Source: Pseudomonadota bacterium (GTDB lineage Bacteria > Pseudomonadota > Alphaproteobacteria > Sphingomonadales > SMXR01). From it: a stretch of 64,000 nucleotides of DNA. The position numbers and the translations under genes are program-made. The stretch's first letter is position 1. The number at the start of each line of letters is the position of its first letter. A model generated the notes under the pieces. That model saw only the letters and a program-made list of their open reading frames with translations, had not been told where the DNA came from and ran no database searches. Location of the stretch: contig JADFIA010000001.1 in NCBI GenBank assembly GCA_022566895.1, positions 57,694 through 121,693 on the forward strand. Direction: 5' to 3'. Below are positions 1 through 9,087 of the stretch, piece by piece.

Positions 1-224
1 TGCGTGTCTTGCCAATCGACGATCGCTTGGGCATCGGCGATGGTGACGCTGTCTCCATCTTCATGCCGCAACATATTCTCAAGCAAAACCTTAAGCGAAC
101 TGGGAAGTCGTGAGATGTCACCCAACTGCTCCGCGGCCGCTTTCAGGCTGAAATAACTATAGACCTTGCCGCCGACTTCCATCGTCCGTTCGGTGTTCAG
201 GGAATCTTGGCTGATGCTGGCCAC
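1..224 (-). CDS. acnA: Aconitate hydratase A, N-terminal part (runs off the window)
   Basis: The minus strand from a GTG at 222-224 reads through the window edge without a stop. The translated residues include VGGKVYSYFSL, GDISRLPSSLKVLLENMLRH and a following VTIADAQAIVDW stretch. These are the characteristic N-terminus of monomeric aconitase A (citrate to isocitrate, [4Fe-4S] enzyme, cytosolic). Only about 74 codons are present, so the cluster cysteines are outside the window. The GTG was chosen because GGAAGGAG lies at a normal distance upstream and no ATG sits closer to the conserved region. It is divergent from the sortase-target gene. AcnA next to ccm genes is a layout I know from alphaproteobacteria. 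Confidence 0.9.
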   Translation of the reverse strand, partial: MASISQDSLNTERTMEVGGKVYSYFSLKAAAEQLGDISRLPSSLKVLLENMLRHEDGDSVTIADAQAIVDWQDT

Positions 225-389
225 GGACGCTCCTTCCGGGTTCGACCTCTTATGGCCCTTTTCGACCTCCCATCTCAAGCGAAAAGACCGCTGCCGGAAA
301 TCACAATATCGCCGCAATGGTGGCCAAATTCCCCCCCATTTTACTGTTTGAGTGAGTCTTAAGGAAGGGCGATCGGTAGGAGATGTCAA

Positions 390-2639
390 ATGTCGTTCTT
401 CCGCAACCTTGAACCCCGCAGCCGTCGGATCGTTTTCCTTGCCACGCTCGCATATCTAGCCAGCGTCGTTTTGCTTCTGGTTCTCGCCCGCACCGCGCAG
501 GCTACCCCCTCAACGTCTCAGACCGCTGGCGCCGTGCGCTCGGAGATTATCATGATCGGTGGCAAAGAGGGTCAGCTGTTCCGAGCGCCTCTGCAATCGA
601 CCGAGGTCGAAATTTTTGTTAGTGGCATGTTGGCCAGAATCCGGGTCCGGCAGACCTATTACAATCCGCTTGATGAGTGGATGGAGGGCGTCTACGTCTA
701 TCCGTTGCCTGAAAAGGCGGCGGTCGACCGGCTGACCATGATCATTGGTGAGCGCAAGGTCCAGGGGGTGATCAAGGAAAAGGAAGCGGCCAGAAGAGCC
801 TACGAAAGAGCCAAACAGAGCGGCCGGCGCGCCAGCCTGGTATCCCAGGAACGGCCGAATATTTTCACGACCGAAGTGGCAAACATCGGCCCCAAAGACA
901 AGATCGTTATCGAGATCGAATATCATGAGGTCTTGAAGTTTGATGGTGCATCCTTCGCGTTGCGCTTTCCAATGGTCGTGCGCCCAAGGTTCAACCCCGG
1001 TGCGCCGATCATAAACCGGTCCCCGTCAGGCACCGGTTGGTCGCCCGATACCACTCAGGTTCCCGACGCCAGCCGTATCACGCCGCCGATCCTCGATCCC
1101 GAGCTGGGACTGATTAATCCGGTTCGCATCAGCGTTTTCCTCGACGCCGGGTTTCCGCTCTCGGAGGTGATCTCGAGCTATCATCCGATTGTTGTGATCA
1201 GAGAAGGCAACGGCAGAGCCGAAATACGACTTAAAGAGGGCGAAGTTCCGGCCGACCGGGATTTTGTGCTGCGTTGGGCCCCGAAGCCCGGCAAGGCGCC
1301 CTTCGCCGGCGCTTTTAGCCAGATAATTGATGACCAAGCCTACCATTTGATCATGATCGTGCCACCAACCAGCATCTCGACGCAGGAAGTCAAAGCCCAT
1401 ATTCCACGCGAGCTTGTCTATATTATCGACGTCTCGGGCTCGATGGCTGGCGATGCGATTCGCGAAGCCAGAGCAGCACTTGAATATTCCCTCGATCGGC
1501 TGCGGCCCGGTGATCGCTTTAATATTATCGCCTTTTCAAGCAATGCGCGGGCGCTTTGGGCTGATGCGCGGGCATTCGATGGCAACAGCCTCGCCGAAGC
1601 CAAGGGGTTCATCCAGGCGCTCGAAGCTAACGGCGGCACCAATATGGCCTCGGCGCTTGAGATTGCGCTCAATGGCCGGACCGGTCTAGAGCACCTCAGA
1701 CAGATCATTTTCATCACTGACGGCGCGGTTGGAAACGAAGAGGCATTGTTTCAGATGATCCACCGGGGTCTTGGAGACAGCCGCCTGTTTACGGTTGGCA
1801 TCAGCGCTGCCCCGAACAGCTTCTTCATGTCCGAGGCGGCCGAGATCGGCCGTGGCACCTATACATTCATCGGCGCCATGGACGAGGTCGAAGAGCATAT
1901 GGATGCCCTGTTCCAGCAGATCGCCTCACCGCTTTTGACCGATATTGAAGTGATCTGGCCGCAGGGCATTGAAGCGGTCGCCTATCCGGACCCGATCCCC
2001 GATCTTTATGCCGGTGATCCGGTCATTTTTGCAGCCCGCACTCCGGTTGGCGCCATAGGTAAGATCGAATTGAAGGGCCGGACAGCCGGCGCCCCTTGGT
2101 CGGCAACGGTGACGATTGAGGCTGCCGACCGGGCCGGAGTTGCGAGCCTTTGGGGACGCGCCAAAATCCTCGAGCTGACCCGGGCTGCACGCCGCAATTA
2201 CACTTATGGCGGCTCAGAATTCAAAGCCGCGGTGGTCACGGTTGCCTTGAAGCACCAGCTGGTCAGCCAGTATACGAGCCTGGTGGCAATCGATACCGAA
2301 GTGGTGCGGCCGCCGTCCGAAAAGCTGATTAAGGGCCCGGTACCGACGAATCTGCCATCCGATATGGACCCGGCTTTCCTCAAGGGCCAAATGCCGGATG
2401 CCAGCAGTCTCTTCGACCGGACCCTGATGTCAGCGCCGGTGCTGCAAAAGGAAGCGGCCCTGAGCAGGGCAGCGCGCCTCCGGGCGGCGGTCGGTCGGGC
2501 GATTCCACAGTTGGCCCTGCCCAGCACGGCGACGGCGTCTGAACTGAAAGTGCGAATCGGTCTGTTGATCATTCTCTTCTCGATGGCGCTGATCATCTGG
2601 CTGACCTGGCGCGGCCAGCGCCGGCGCCGGCGCATATGA
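390..2639 (+). CDS. Sortase-target protein with VIT and VWA domains
   Basis: This 749-residue protein looks like the dedicated substrate of a class GN sortase (marine proteobacterial sortase target family). It has a hydrophobic signal peptide (about residues 15-39), a VIT domain (about 50-180) and a VWA domain whose metal-binding MIDAS starts at DVSGSM, residues 347-352. The C-terminus is a sorting signal: LPSTA at 710-714, a hydrophobic segment, then the basic tail RGQRRRRRI. Inference: it is exported, cut at the LPxTA site and attached to the envelope, where VIT/VWA pairs usually mediate adhesion or complex formation. A ribosome site (TAGGAG) lies 7 nt before the ATG. Its stop overlaps the sortase start by 4 nt, so the two are translationally coupled. 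Confidence 0.9.
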   Translation: MSFFRNLEPRSRRIVFLATLAYLASVVLLLVLARTAQATPSTSQTAGAVRSEIIMIGGKEGQLFRAPLQSTEVEIFVSGMLARIRVRQTYYNPLDEWMEGVYVYPLPEKAAVDRLTMIIGERKVQGVIKEKEAARRAYERAKQSGRRASLVSQERPNIFTTEVANIGPKDKIVIEIEYHEVLKFDGASFALRFPMVVRPRFNPGAPIINRSPSGTGWSPDTTQVPDASRITPPILDPELGLINPVRISVFLDAGFPLSEVISSYHPIVVIREGNGRAEIRLKEGEVPADRDFVLRWAPKPGKAPFAGAFSQIIDDQAYHLIMIVPPTSISTQEVKAHIPRELVYIIDVSGSMAGDAIREARAALEYSLDRLRPGDRFNIIAFSSNARALWADARAFDGNSLAEAKGFIQALEANGGTNMASALEIALNGRTGLEHLRQIIFITDGAVGNEEALFQMIHRGLGDSRLFTVGISAAPNSFFMSEAAEIGRGTYTFIGAMDEVEEHMDALFQQIASPLLTDIEVIWPQGIEAVAYPDPIPDLYAGDPVIFAARTPVGAIGKIELKGRTAGAPWSATVTIEAADRAGVASLWGRAKILELTRAARRNYTYGGSEFKAAVVTVALKHQLVSQYTSLVAIDTEVVRPPSEKLIKGPVPTNLPSDMDPAFLKGQMPDASSLFDRTLMSAPVLQKEAALSRAARLRAAVGRAIPQLALPSTATASELKVRIGLLIILFSMALIIWLTWRGQRRRRRI

Positions 2640-3259
2640 AGCAACAGCCAAATACGAGCCGGGGGCGCAAATTGCGTCCCCGGTATCTCCTAATCTTGCC
2701 GGCCTTGGTTGGTTTCTGGCTTCTCGGCGACGGTCTCTATATCCAGACCAAAGCGGTTGCCGCGCAGGTCCTGTTGGAGAGGGCGTGGGAGCGTAGTATG
2801 CGGACTGGCGAGCCCGCGAAGGCCTGGTCGTGGGCCGATACCTGGCCGGTCGCCCGCCTTAGGGTCGAGCATTTGGGCATCGATTTTGTGGTTCTTGAGG
2901 GGGTCAGTGGCGAGGCGCTGGCCTTTGGTCCGGGGCGGATGGCGGGTCTGGGTCCCGAATATGGCTCGAGCACGACCTTGATCGCTGGCCACAAAGACAC
3001 CCATTTCCGATTTCTGCCCAAACTGCGGATCGGCGACGAGATCACCCTCGAGACCCTTCGCGGGCGGAACGAACGCTATCGGGTAATCGGGCAGGAAATC
3101 ATCGACTATAGGGCTGCGAATCTGGAAGATGACCCCCTCCACCCGAAGCTCATTCTGGTCACCTGTTATCCCTTCGAAGCCTTAACGGTAAACGGTCCTT
3201 TGCGTTACGTGGTCATCGCCGAAAAACTCTTCGATCCCGGGTCAGACGCCGAAAGTTAA
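2636..3259 (+). CDS. Class GN sortase
   Basis: A 207-residue transpeptidase with an N-terminal membrane anchor (about residues 18-35). The sortase triad is visible: His119 in AGHKDTHF, Cys177 in LVTCYPF and Arg190 in PLRYVV. The family cleaves an LPxT-like signal and transfers the protein to an acceptor. In Gram-negative bacteria it normally has a single substrate encoded next door, as here. The start ATG overlaps the stop of the target gene (ATGA). Sortases are rare outside Gram-positive bacteria, so this two-gene unit is distinctive. The acceptor cannot be told from sequence. Confidence 0.92.
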   Translation: MKQQPNTSRGRKLRPRYLLILPALVGFWLLGDGLYIQTKAVAAQVLLERAWERSMRTGEPAKAWSWADTWPVARLRVEHLGIDFVVLEGVSGEALAFGPGRMAGLGPEYGSSTTLIAGHKDTHFRFLPKLRIGDEITLETLRGRNERYRVIGQEIIDYRAANLEDDPLHPKLILVTCYPFEALTVNGPLRYVVIAEKLFDPGSDAES

Positions 3260-3297
3260 TTCTACCGCTTCAAGTGCGAATTGGTTAGGGTGCCGCG

Positions 3298-3939
3298 ATG
3301 CCTGGGGACGACGAGCATAAGACGGCGCTTGAAGCCAGAAAACTGACCTGTGTGCGCGGCGGCCGCAGCCTTTTTTCATCGCTTTCCTTTAAGGTCGAGC
3401 GCGGTCATGCCCTGATCCTGCGCGGCCCAAACGGCAGCGGCAAAACGAGCCTTTTGAGAATCATCGCGGGTTTCCTGACTCCCGACGAGGGCCATTTTTG
3501 CTGGGGCGGTGTCGAAGGAAAGGCAGCAGTCAGCGCATTGCAGGAGAATATCCATCTGATCGGGCATCTCACGGCTTTGAAGCCGATCCTGAGCGTTGCA
3601 GAAAATGTCGCCCTTTGGGCCGCACTGCACGGCGGCAACGGCCAGACCACCGAAGCACTCCATGCCATGGGCCTTGTCGAGTTGGCAGAGCTGCCGGTGC
3701 AGTTTCTCTCAGAAGGCCAAAAGCGCCGCACTGCCCTGGCCCGGTTAATGGCTTTTCAAAAACCGATCTGGTTGCTGGACGAACCCTTGGCGGGACTGGA
3801 CGCGGCGTCGGCAGACCGGCTCATGGAGGCGATCACCGGCCACCTTTCAAATGGTGGAATTGCGGTCATCGCAACCCATCAGCTGTTGCAAATGGACGCC
3901 GCGCTGCAGAGCGAGCTTCGGATTGGAGGCCGGCCATGA
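3298..3939 (+). CDS. ccmA: Heme exporter ATP-binding protein CcmA
   Basis: A 213-residue ABC ATPase of the CcmAB(CD) system, which releases holo-CcmE from the membrane complex during cytochrome c maturation. Visible motifs are the Walker A GPNGSGKT at residues 43-50, the signature LSEGQKRR, Walker B WLLDEP and the switch histidine in ATHQ. Its length is normal for the family. It is the first gene of ccmABCDEFGHI, and its TGA overlaps the ccmB ATG, so the ATPase and permease are coupled. Confidence 0.97.
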   Translation: MPGDDEHKTALEARKLTCVRGGRSLFSSLSFKVERGHALILRGPNGSGKTSLLRIIAGFLTPDEGHFCWGGVEGKAAVSALQENIHLIGHLTALKPILSVAENVALWAALHGGNGQTTEALHAMGLVELAELPVQFLSEGQKRRTALARLMAFQKPIWLLDEPLAGLDAASADRLMEAITGHLSNGGIAVIATHQLLQMDAALQSELRIGGRP

Positions 3940-4604
3940 GACGGACCGTCGGGATACTGCTTCGACACGAGCTCCATTTGGCCTGGCGTCAGGGCAGCTC
4001 GTCCGGCATGGCGGTGGCCTTTTTCGTGATTGCTGTGGTGCTATTCCCGCTCGGCGTCGGGCCGGAGTTAAACATCTTGTCGCGGGTCAGTGCCGGAGTG
4101 ATATGGGTGGCAGTTCTTTTATCGGCGCTGTTGTCACTCGACCGCTTGTTCCAAGCCGATTTTGAGGACGGCAGCCTGGACCAGTTGGGGCTCATACCCC
4201 TGCCTCTCGAACTTATTGTCGCGGTCAAAGCAGCAGCGCACTGGATCGCGACCTGCCTGCCGATTATTGTCGCGTCTCCAGTCCTGGCGATCCTGATGAA
4301 CATGGGCGGTGAGGGCTTCGGCGTCATGCTGTTTTCGCTGTTGATCGGCACGCCTGCTCTGAGTTTTATCGGAGCGATAGGCGCGGCGCTTACCGTAGCC
4401 ATGCGGCGCGGTGGTGTTCTGGTGTCGATCCTGGTCCTGCCCTTGTTTATCCCGACCTTGATCTTCGGCGTCTCGGCAATCGATGCTGTGCTTACCCAGA
4501 CGGTGGCCGGGCCCAATCTGCTGTTGTTGGGGGCGGTGACGGCATTGGCGATGGCATTGGCGCCTTTTGCTGCCGCCAGCGCCTTGCGTCTGGCGATGGG
4601 GTAA
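3936..4604 (+). CDS. ccmB: Heme exporter membrane protein CcmB
   Basis: A 222-residue integral membrane protein that pairs with CcmA. It shows about six hydrophobic segments, and the conserved N-terminal region LLRHELHLAWRQGSS is typical of CcmB. I start it at the ATG at 3936 because that ATG overlaps the ccmA stop (ATGA) and gives the usual family length. A longer open frame starting at 3498 lies inside ccmA and is not translated as CcmB. Confidence 0.95.
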   Translation: MRRTVGILLRHELHLAWRQGSSSGMAVAFFVIAVVLFPLGVGPELNILSRVSAGVIWVAVLLSALLSLDRLFQADFEDGSLDQLGLIPLPLELIVAVKAAAHWIATCLPIIVASPVLAILMNMGGEGFGVMLFSLLIGTPALSFIGAIGAALTVAMRRGGVLVSILVLPLFIPTLIFGVSAIDAVLTQTVAGPNLLLLGAVTALAMALAPFAAASALRLAMG

Positions 4605-4663
4605 CGGGAAATTCATTGTAATTTCATGAACGGAAGCTTGCGGCGGGCAAAAGCCGGGATTAG

Positions 4664-5395
4664 ATGATTGCTATGCACAGGTTCGCGAATCCGAGACGAT
4701 TTCGAAAGCTGGCCGACGCCATCTTGCCTTGGAGCATGGGGATTATGGCCGCCGCTTTTGCGGTCGGCATATATATGGCGCTGATCACCTCCCCGGCTGA
4801 CTTCAAGCAGGGCGAATCGGTCCGCATCATGTATATCCATGTGCCCAGTGCTTGGATGGCGCTGCTGACCTACACGATCATTGCCGTTGCGAGCGGCGTA
4901 TCGATCATTTGGCGGCATCCATTAGCCGACCTTGCGGCCAAGTCTGCGGCACCTGTTGGCCTGGCGTTTACCGGGCTGGCGCTGATTACCGGATCCCTCT
5001 GGGGCAAACCGATGTGGGGCGACTGGTGGGTTTGGGACGCCCGGTTGACCTCGGTCTTGGTGCTGTTCTTTCTTTATCTCGGTTATATAGCAATCTGGCA
5101 GGCCATCGAGGACCAGAACCAGGCCTCAAGGGCCGCGGCGATTCTGGCTTTAGTCGGGTTCGTCAACGTTCCTATCATTAAGTTTTCGGTCGAATGGTGG
5201 AGCACGCTACATCAGCCGGCGAGTGTGATTCGCTTGGATGGGCCAACCATCGACGGATCGATGTTGGTGCCGCTTCTGGTGATGGTGCTGGCCTTTAAGG
5301 CCTATTTCATTACCGTTCTGTTATGGCGCATGAAAGCCGAACTGGTGGCGCGTAAGCTGCAGGTTTTGCGACTAAAGAAGGCGCAGGGGGCCTGA
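4664..5395 (+). CDS. ccmC: Heme handling protein CcmC
   Basis: A 243-residue membrane protein with six hydrophobic segments and the tryptophan-rich heme-handling motif WGDWWVWD at residues 118-125. CcmC presents heme to the CcmE histidine at the periplasmic face. The family usually reads WGTWWVWD, so the Asp at the third position is a small variation. A second ATG three codons downstream (4673) is an equally possible start. Neither has a strong ribosome site. Confidence 0.96.
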   Translation: MIAMHRFANPRRFRKLADAILPWSMGIMAAAFAVGIYMALITSPADFKQGESVRIMYIHVPSAWMALLTYTIIAVASGVSIIWRHPLADLAAKSAAPVGLAFTGLALITGSLWGKPMWGDWWVWDARLTSVLVLFFLYLGYIAIWQAIEDQNQASRAAAILALVGFVNVPIIKFSVEWWSTLHQPASVIRLDGPTIDGSMLVPLLVMVLAFKAYFITVLLWRMKAELVARKLQVLRLKKAQGA

Positions 5396-5405
5396 GGAAG
5401 AGATT

Positions 5406-5594
5406 GTGGTCGAATTTTTTAACATGGACGGATATGGGGTCTTCATCTGGCCCAGCTATGTTATTGTGTTTGTGGTCTTGATTGGGCTCGGCATTCAAAG
5501 CCGGAAATGGTTGGCAAATCTGGAAAAGGCGGTGCAGGACTTGCAGCCTGAGGGCGATGCAGAGTCCGAAGGGCCTCAGATTGGCGAACCATGA
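5406..5594 (+). CDS. ccmD: Heme exporter protein CcmD
   Basis: A 62-residue single-span protein starting with GTG, with the typical CcmD pattern: FFNMDGYGVFIWPSY, one membrane helix, then a charged tail. CcmD links CcmC and holo-CcmE to the CcmAB ATPase. The GTG is preceded by AGGAAGAG at good spacing, which favours it over the internal ATG at 5424. Its TGA overlaps the ccmE ATG. Confidence 0.92.
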   Translation: MVEFFNMDGYGVFIWPSYVIVFVVLIGLGIQSRKWLANLEKAVQDLQPEGDAESEGPQIGEP

Positions 5595-6082
5595 GCAAAG
5601 GTTCCTTGAATCCAATGCGGCGACGCAAGCGCCAACGCATCATTGTGGTCCTTACGGCGATGGGCCTTTTGGGGATCGCCGTCGGGCTGATCCTGGTGGC
5701 GCTTCAGGAGAATATTGTCTTCTTTATCGCACCCTCTGAAATCGCCGAGCGCCAGATCGAATCTGGTCAGAGATTTCGCCTGGGGGGTCTGGTGGAGGCC
5801 GGTAGCTTGGAGCAACAACCCAACGATCCCACGATTCACTTCCGGATTACCGACCTCGAAGCCTCCGTACCGGTCCAATATCGAGGATTGTTGCCGGATC
5901 TGTTCCGGGAAGGGGAAGGCGTTGTCGCAGAGGGCCGACTGACTGCCGAGGGAATTTTTGAGGCGGATTCTATTTTGGCCAAACACGACGAGAATTACAT
6001 GCCCAAGGAAGTTATCGAAAGCCTCAAAAAATCGGGCCGCTGGCAGCCGCAGGAGGAGCGGCCCAAGGACGAAGACTCTTGA
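5591..6082 (+). CDS. ccmE: Periplasmic heme chaperone CcmE
   Basis: A 163-residue membrane-anchored OB-fold protein. After an N-terminal transmembrane anchor (about residues 17-38) it carries the heme-binding motif KHDENY, with the covalent heme ligand His132 and Tyr136. It accepts heme from CcmC and passes it to CcmF. The His-type motif marks the classical rather than the Cys-type CcmE. Its TGA overlaps the TTG start of ccmF. Confidence 0.97.
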   Translation: MSKGSLNPMRRRKRQRIIVVLTAMGLLGIAVGLILVALQENIVFFIAPSEIAERQIESGQRFRLGGLVEAGSLEQQPNDPTIHFRITDLEASVPVQYRGLLPDLFREGEGVVAEGRLTAEGIFEADSILAKHDENYMPKEVIESLKKSGRWQPQEERPKDEDS

Positions 6083-8061
6083 TCGCCGAAGTTGGACATT
6101 TTGCGCTGTTTTTGGCCCTTGCCATGGCCTTCATTGGGGCCGTATTTCCATCGATTGGGTTGGCCAGACGAGATGGATTTTTAAGCCATTTGGCCGGCCC
6201 GGCGGTGCTGGCGCAGTTTGTCTTCGTGCTCATCGCCTTCTTGGCCCTTCTCTATGGCTATGTTGTCTCCGATTTCTCGATCCTGGCGGTCGCCAACAAT
6301 TCTCACACCATGAAACCGATGATTTACAAGGTCTCGGGCGTCTGGGGAAATCACGAGGGATCGCTGCTCCTGTGGGCGCTCGTGCTGACTGGATTTTCGA
6401 GCGCCGTGGCACTGTTTGCGCACAATCTGCCGCACAGCTTTAAGGCCCGCGTCTTGTCCGTCCAATCCGGCATCGCTTTCGGGTTTCTCGCTTTTACGCT
6501 TTTTACATCCAATCCGTTTGCCCGGCTCGACCCGGCGCCGCTCGAGGGAAGCGGACTGAATCCACTGTTACAGGATCCCGGCCTGGCCTTTCACCCACCG
6601 GTTCTCTATGTGGGCTACGTCGGCTTTTCGATTGCCTTTTCATTCGCCATTGCGGCTTTGATTGAGGGGCGGATTACCGCGGCCTGGGCCCGCTGGGTCC
6701 GGCCCTGGACACTGGTCGCCTGGATCTTCCTGACCAGCGGCATCGCCCTCGGCTCCTGGTGGGCATATTACGAACTGGGCTGGGGCGGCTGGTGGTTCTG
6801 GGATCCGGTGGAGAACGCGTCCTTCATGCCGTGGCTGGCCGGGACCGCCCTTGTGCATTCGGTGATCGTGGTTGAAAAGCGTGAAGCTCTGAAAGCCTGG
6901 ACCGTGCTGTTGGCTATCCTGACCTTTTCGCTGAGCCTTTTGGGCACATTTTTGGTGCGCTCCGGCGTCTTGACTTCGGTGCATGCCTTTGCCGTCGATC
7001 CGGCTCGCGGAGTTTTTATTCTGGCATTTCTTTTCATCGTCGTTGGCGGATCGCTGACGCTTTTCGCAATCCGCGGCGGCTCTTTGAAGCCAGGGGGCTT
7101 TTTCGCCCCAATCAGCCGTGAAGGCGCTCTGATATTTAACAATCTTTTCTTGGTGACCGCCCTCGCGACGGTGTTTTTTGGCACCCTTTATCCACTTTTT
7201 ATTGACGCCATTTTTGGTGAAAAGCTGAGCGTAGGCCCGCCCTACTATAACCTGACCTTTGTGCCGCTCATGGTGCCGGTAGTGGCGGCGATGGCGATCG
7301 GTCCGCTGATGCCATGGAAAAGGGCGGATCTGGAGGGAATCTTGGGCCGCTTGAAATTTATGGCATTAATTGCCCTGGCAGCGGCGTTTGGGATATGGGC
7401 CTATGTGGGCGACGGCTCCCTGTTTGCGCTCTTGGGGCTTTTGATGGGCCTGTGGCTGGCCGGCGGTGTGCTTTTTGATATCGCGCAAAAGGCACGTATG
7501 GGCAAAATGAAGGCGTCCGGATCCCTGCACCGGCTAGCCAGCCAGCCAAGGTCACAATGGGGCATGTGGCTGGCGCATTTTGGGGTAGCGGTGGCTATCT
7601 TCGGGATCACCGCTTCGGAAGCTTGGACCAGCGAGCGATTAGCGATCATGACGCTGGGTTCGAGCCAGGAAGTGGCCGGATACGAATTTACGCTGGACAA
7701 GGTCTGGCCGGTGGCCGGCCCGAATTATTCTGCCGTCCGGGCTCGCTTTCAGGTCTCAAAGAACGGTGAGCCAGTGGCAAGCCTGGAGCCCGAGCAAAGG
7801 ATTTACAATAGCCCGACCCGACAAACTACGGAGGCGGGCATCCGGACGCTTGCCTTGGGCGATCTTTACGCGGTTATCGGGGATGCCAGCCCGGCCGGTG
7901 GCTGGTCGGTGCGGCTTTATTTCAAGCCGTTGGTGGCGTGGCTCTGGGGTGGGGCTTTTCTAATGATGTTGGGCGGCCTGATGTCGCTAAGCGATCGGCG
8001 ATTGAGGATTGTTGTTGCACGCAAAAAGGCTCTTGCGCCAAGCTCGGTCGCGGCCGAATAG
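6079..8061 (+). CDS. ccmF: Cytochrome c heme lyase subunit CcmF
   Basis: A 660-residue polytopic membrane protein, the core of the heme ligation complex. It contains the WWD-domain motif WGGWWFWDPVEN at residues 235-246, with flanking histidines such as the one in ALVHS, and a C-terminal periplasmic region starting around the SEAWTSERL segment. The start is a TTG overlapping the ccmE stop (TTGA). The reading frame has no earlier ATG, and the N-terminal sequence GHFALFLALAMAF is the normal CcmF start, so a rare start codon is well supported. Confidence 0.96.
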   Translation: MIAEVGHFALFLALAMAFIGAVFPSIGLARRDGFLSHLAGPAVLAQFVFVLIAFLALLYGYVVSDFSILAVANNSHTMKPMIYKVSGVWGNHEGSLLLWALVLTGFSSAVALFAHNLPHSFKARVLSVQSGIAFGFLAFTLFTSNPFARLDPAPLEGSGLNPLLQDPGLAFHPPVLYVGYVGFSIAFSFAIAALIEGRITAAWARWVRPWTLVAWIFLTSGIALGSWWAYYELGWGGWWFWDPVENASFMPWLAGTALVHSVIVVEKREALKAWTVLLAILTFSLSLLGTFLVRSGVLTSVHAFAVDPARGVFILAFLFIVVGGSLTLFAIRGGSLKPGGFFAPISREGALIFNNLFLVTALATVFFGTLYPLFIDAIFGEKLSVGPPYYNLTFVPLMVPVVAAMAIGPLMPWKRADLEGILGRLKFMALIALAAAFGIWAYVGDGSLFALLGLLMGLWLAGGVLFDIAQKARMGKMKASGSLHRLASQPRSQWGMWLAHFGVAVAIFGITASEAWTSERLAIMTLGSSQEVAGYEFTLDKVWPVAGPNYSAVRARFQVSKNGEPVASLEPEQRIYNSPTRQTTEAGIRTLALGDLYAVIGDASPAGGWSVRLYFKPLVAWLWGGAFLMMLGGLMSLSDRRLRIVVARKKALAPSSVAAE

Positions 8062-8071
8062 GAACGGACGA

Positions 8072-8599
8072 ATGAAGCCAATTTACGCCATACCGCTTCT
8101 GCTTTTTGTGATGGTCGGCCTGGCGCTCATGGTTGGACTAACCCTGCGCCCCAGCGAGATTCCCTCGGCGCTTATCGGAAGGGCAGTGCCCGAGTTCAGC
8201 CTGCCGCCGCTCGATCCGACCGCTCAGGAGCTTTCCTCTGAGAGTCTTAGAGACGGCAAGATAAAGCTTTTGAATGTGTTCGCCTCTTGGTGCGGACCCT
8301 GCCGGATCGAACACCCATTCCTAATGGAGTTGCAAAGGCAAAGCGTGACGATTCACGGCCTCAATTACAAGGATCTTGAGGATGACGCACGGCGCTTTTT
8401 GAACGAACTCAAGAGCCCCTATACGCTTATCGGTAAAGACAAGGATGGCCGCGTCGGCATCGATTGGGGGGTCTCAGGCGTGCCCGAAACCTTCGTCGTC
8501 GATGGCCAGGGCCGTATCCTCTATCAGCATATCGGGCCCTTGAATCGTCAGGCGGTCGAACAACAGATTGCGCCGCTCCTGAAAGGACGGAAGAAATGA
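8072..8599 (+). CDS. ccmG: Thiol:disulfide interchange protein CcmG/DsbE
   Basis: A 175-residue membrane-anchored thioredoxin-like protein. It has an N-terminal hydrophobic anchor (about residues 5-22) and the redox site WCGPC, with cysteines at 74 and 77. It keeps the apocytochrome CXXCH thiols reduced for heme attachment. The ATG at 8072 follows GGAACGGACG and gives the usual length. An upstream in-frame extension overlaps ccmF and is unlikely. Its TGA overlaps the ccmH ATG. Confidence 0.95.
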   Translation: MKPIYAIPLLLFVMVGLALMVGLTLRPSEIPSALIGRAVPEFSLPPLDPTAQELSSESLRDGKIKLLNVFASWCGPCRIEHPFLMELQRQSVTIHGLNYKDLEDDARRFLNELKSPYTLIGKDKDGRVGIDWGVSGVPETFVVDGQGRILYQHIGPLNRQAVEQQIAPLLKGRKK

Positions 8600-9087
8600 T
8601 ACGACCGTCACGCAGCGCCTTGGCATTTCTGTTCATATTTCTGTTGGCAACTCTGTTGGCGGCGGCGCCTGCTTTCTCCGTCGCGGTCGATGAGACGCCT
8701 CTTGCTGATCCCCGGGCCGAGGCGGAAGCCCGCGAAATCATGAAGGGCATCCGCTGTCTGGTGTGCCAAAATCAGTCGATCGAGGATTCGAATGCCGATC
8801 TCGCAAAGGATCTGCGCCAGATTGTGCGCGAGCGCGTGGCGGCCGGCGACGGGGAAAAAGAGGTGCAGGATTTCCTACGGGCACGTTACGGGGACTGGAT
8901 TCTCCTTAAACCACCATTTAGGACGCGTACGCTGCCCCTATGGATTGGGCCCTTTGTGATTCTTGCTTTGGGCGCAACCGGGCTGTTTATCGCCAACCGA
9001 AGACGGGCCGCCGACGGTGGACCCGAGGGTCTTTCCGATGAGGAGCAGCAGCTTTTGGATGTTATCGAAGGGGAGGACGAGGGGTGA
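8596..9087 (+). CDS. ccmH: Cytochrome c maturation protein CcmH (CcmL type)
   Basis: A 163-residue protein with a signal peptide, the redox motif RCLVCQN (Cys54 and Cys57) and a C-terminal membrane anchor (about residues 113-131). It reduces apocytochrome cysteines together with CcmG and belongs to the CcmFHI ligation complex. The ATG overlaps the ccmG stop, and the TGA overlaps the GTG of ccmI, which sets both boundaries. Confidence 0.96.
   Translation: MIRPSRSALAFLFIFLLATLLAAAPAFSVAVDETPLADPRAEAEAREIMKGIRCLVCQNQSIEDSNADLAKDLRQIVRERVAAGDGEKEVQDFLRARYGDWILLKPPFRTRTLPLWIGPFVILALGATGLFIANRRRAADGGPEGLSDEEQQLLDVIEGEDEG

Noticed and set aside
390..926. Overlapping minus-strand frame in the sortase target gene
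   Set aside because: It is antisense to a well supported VIT domain and shows no family signature.
3498..3935. Long plus-strand frame extending ccmB upstream through ccmA
   Set aside because: It overlaps ccmA in another frame, and the ATG at 3936 overlapping the ccmA stop gives the standard CcmB length.
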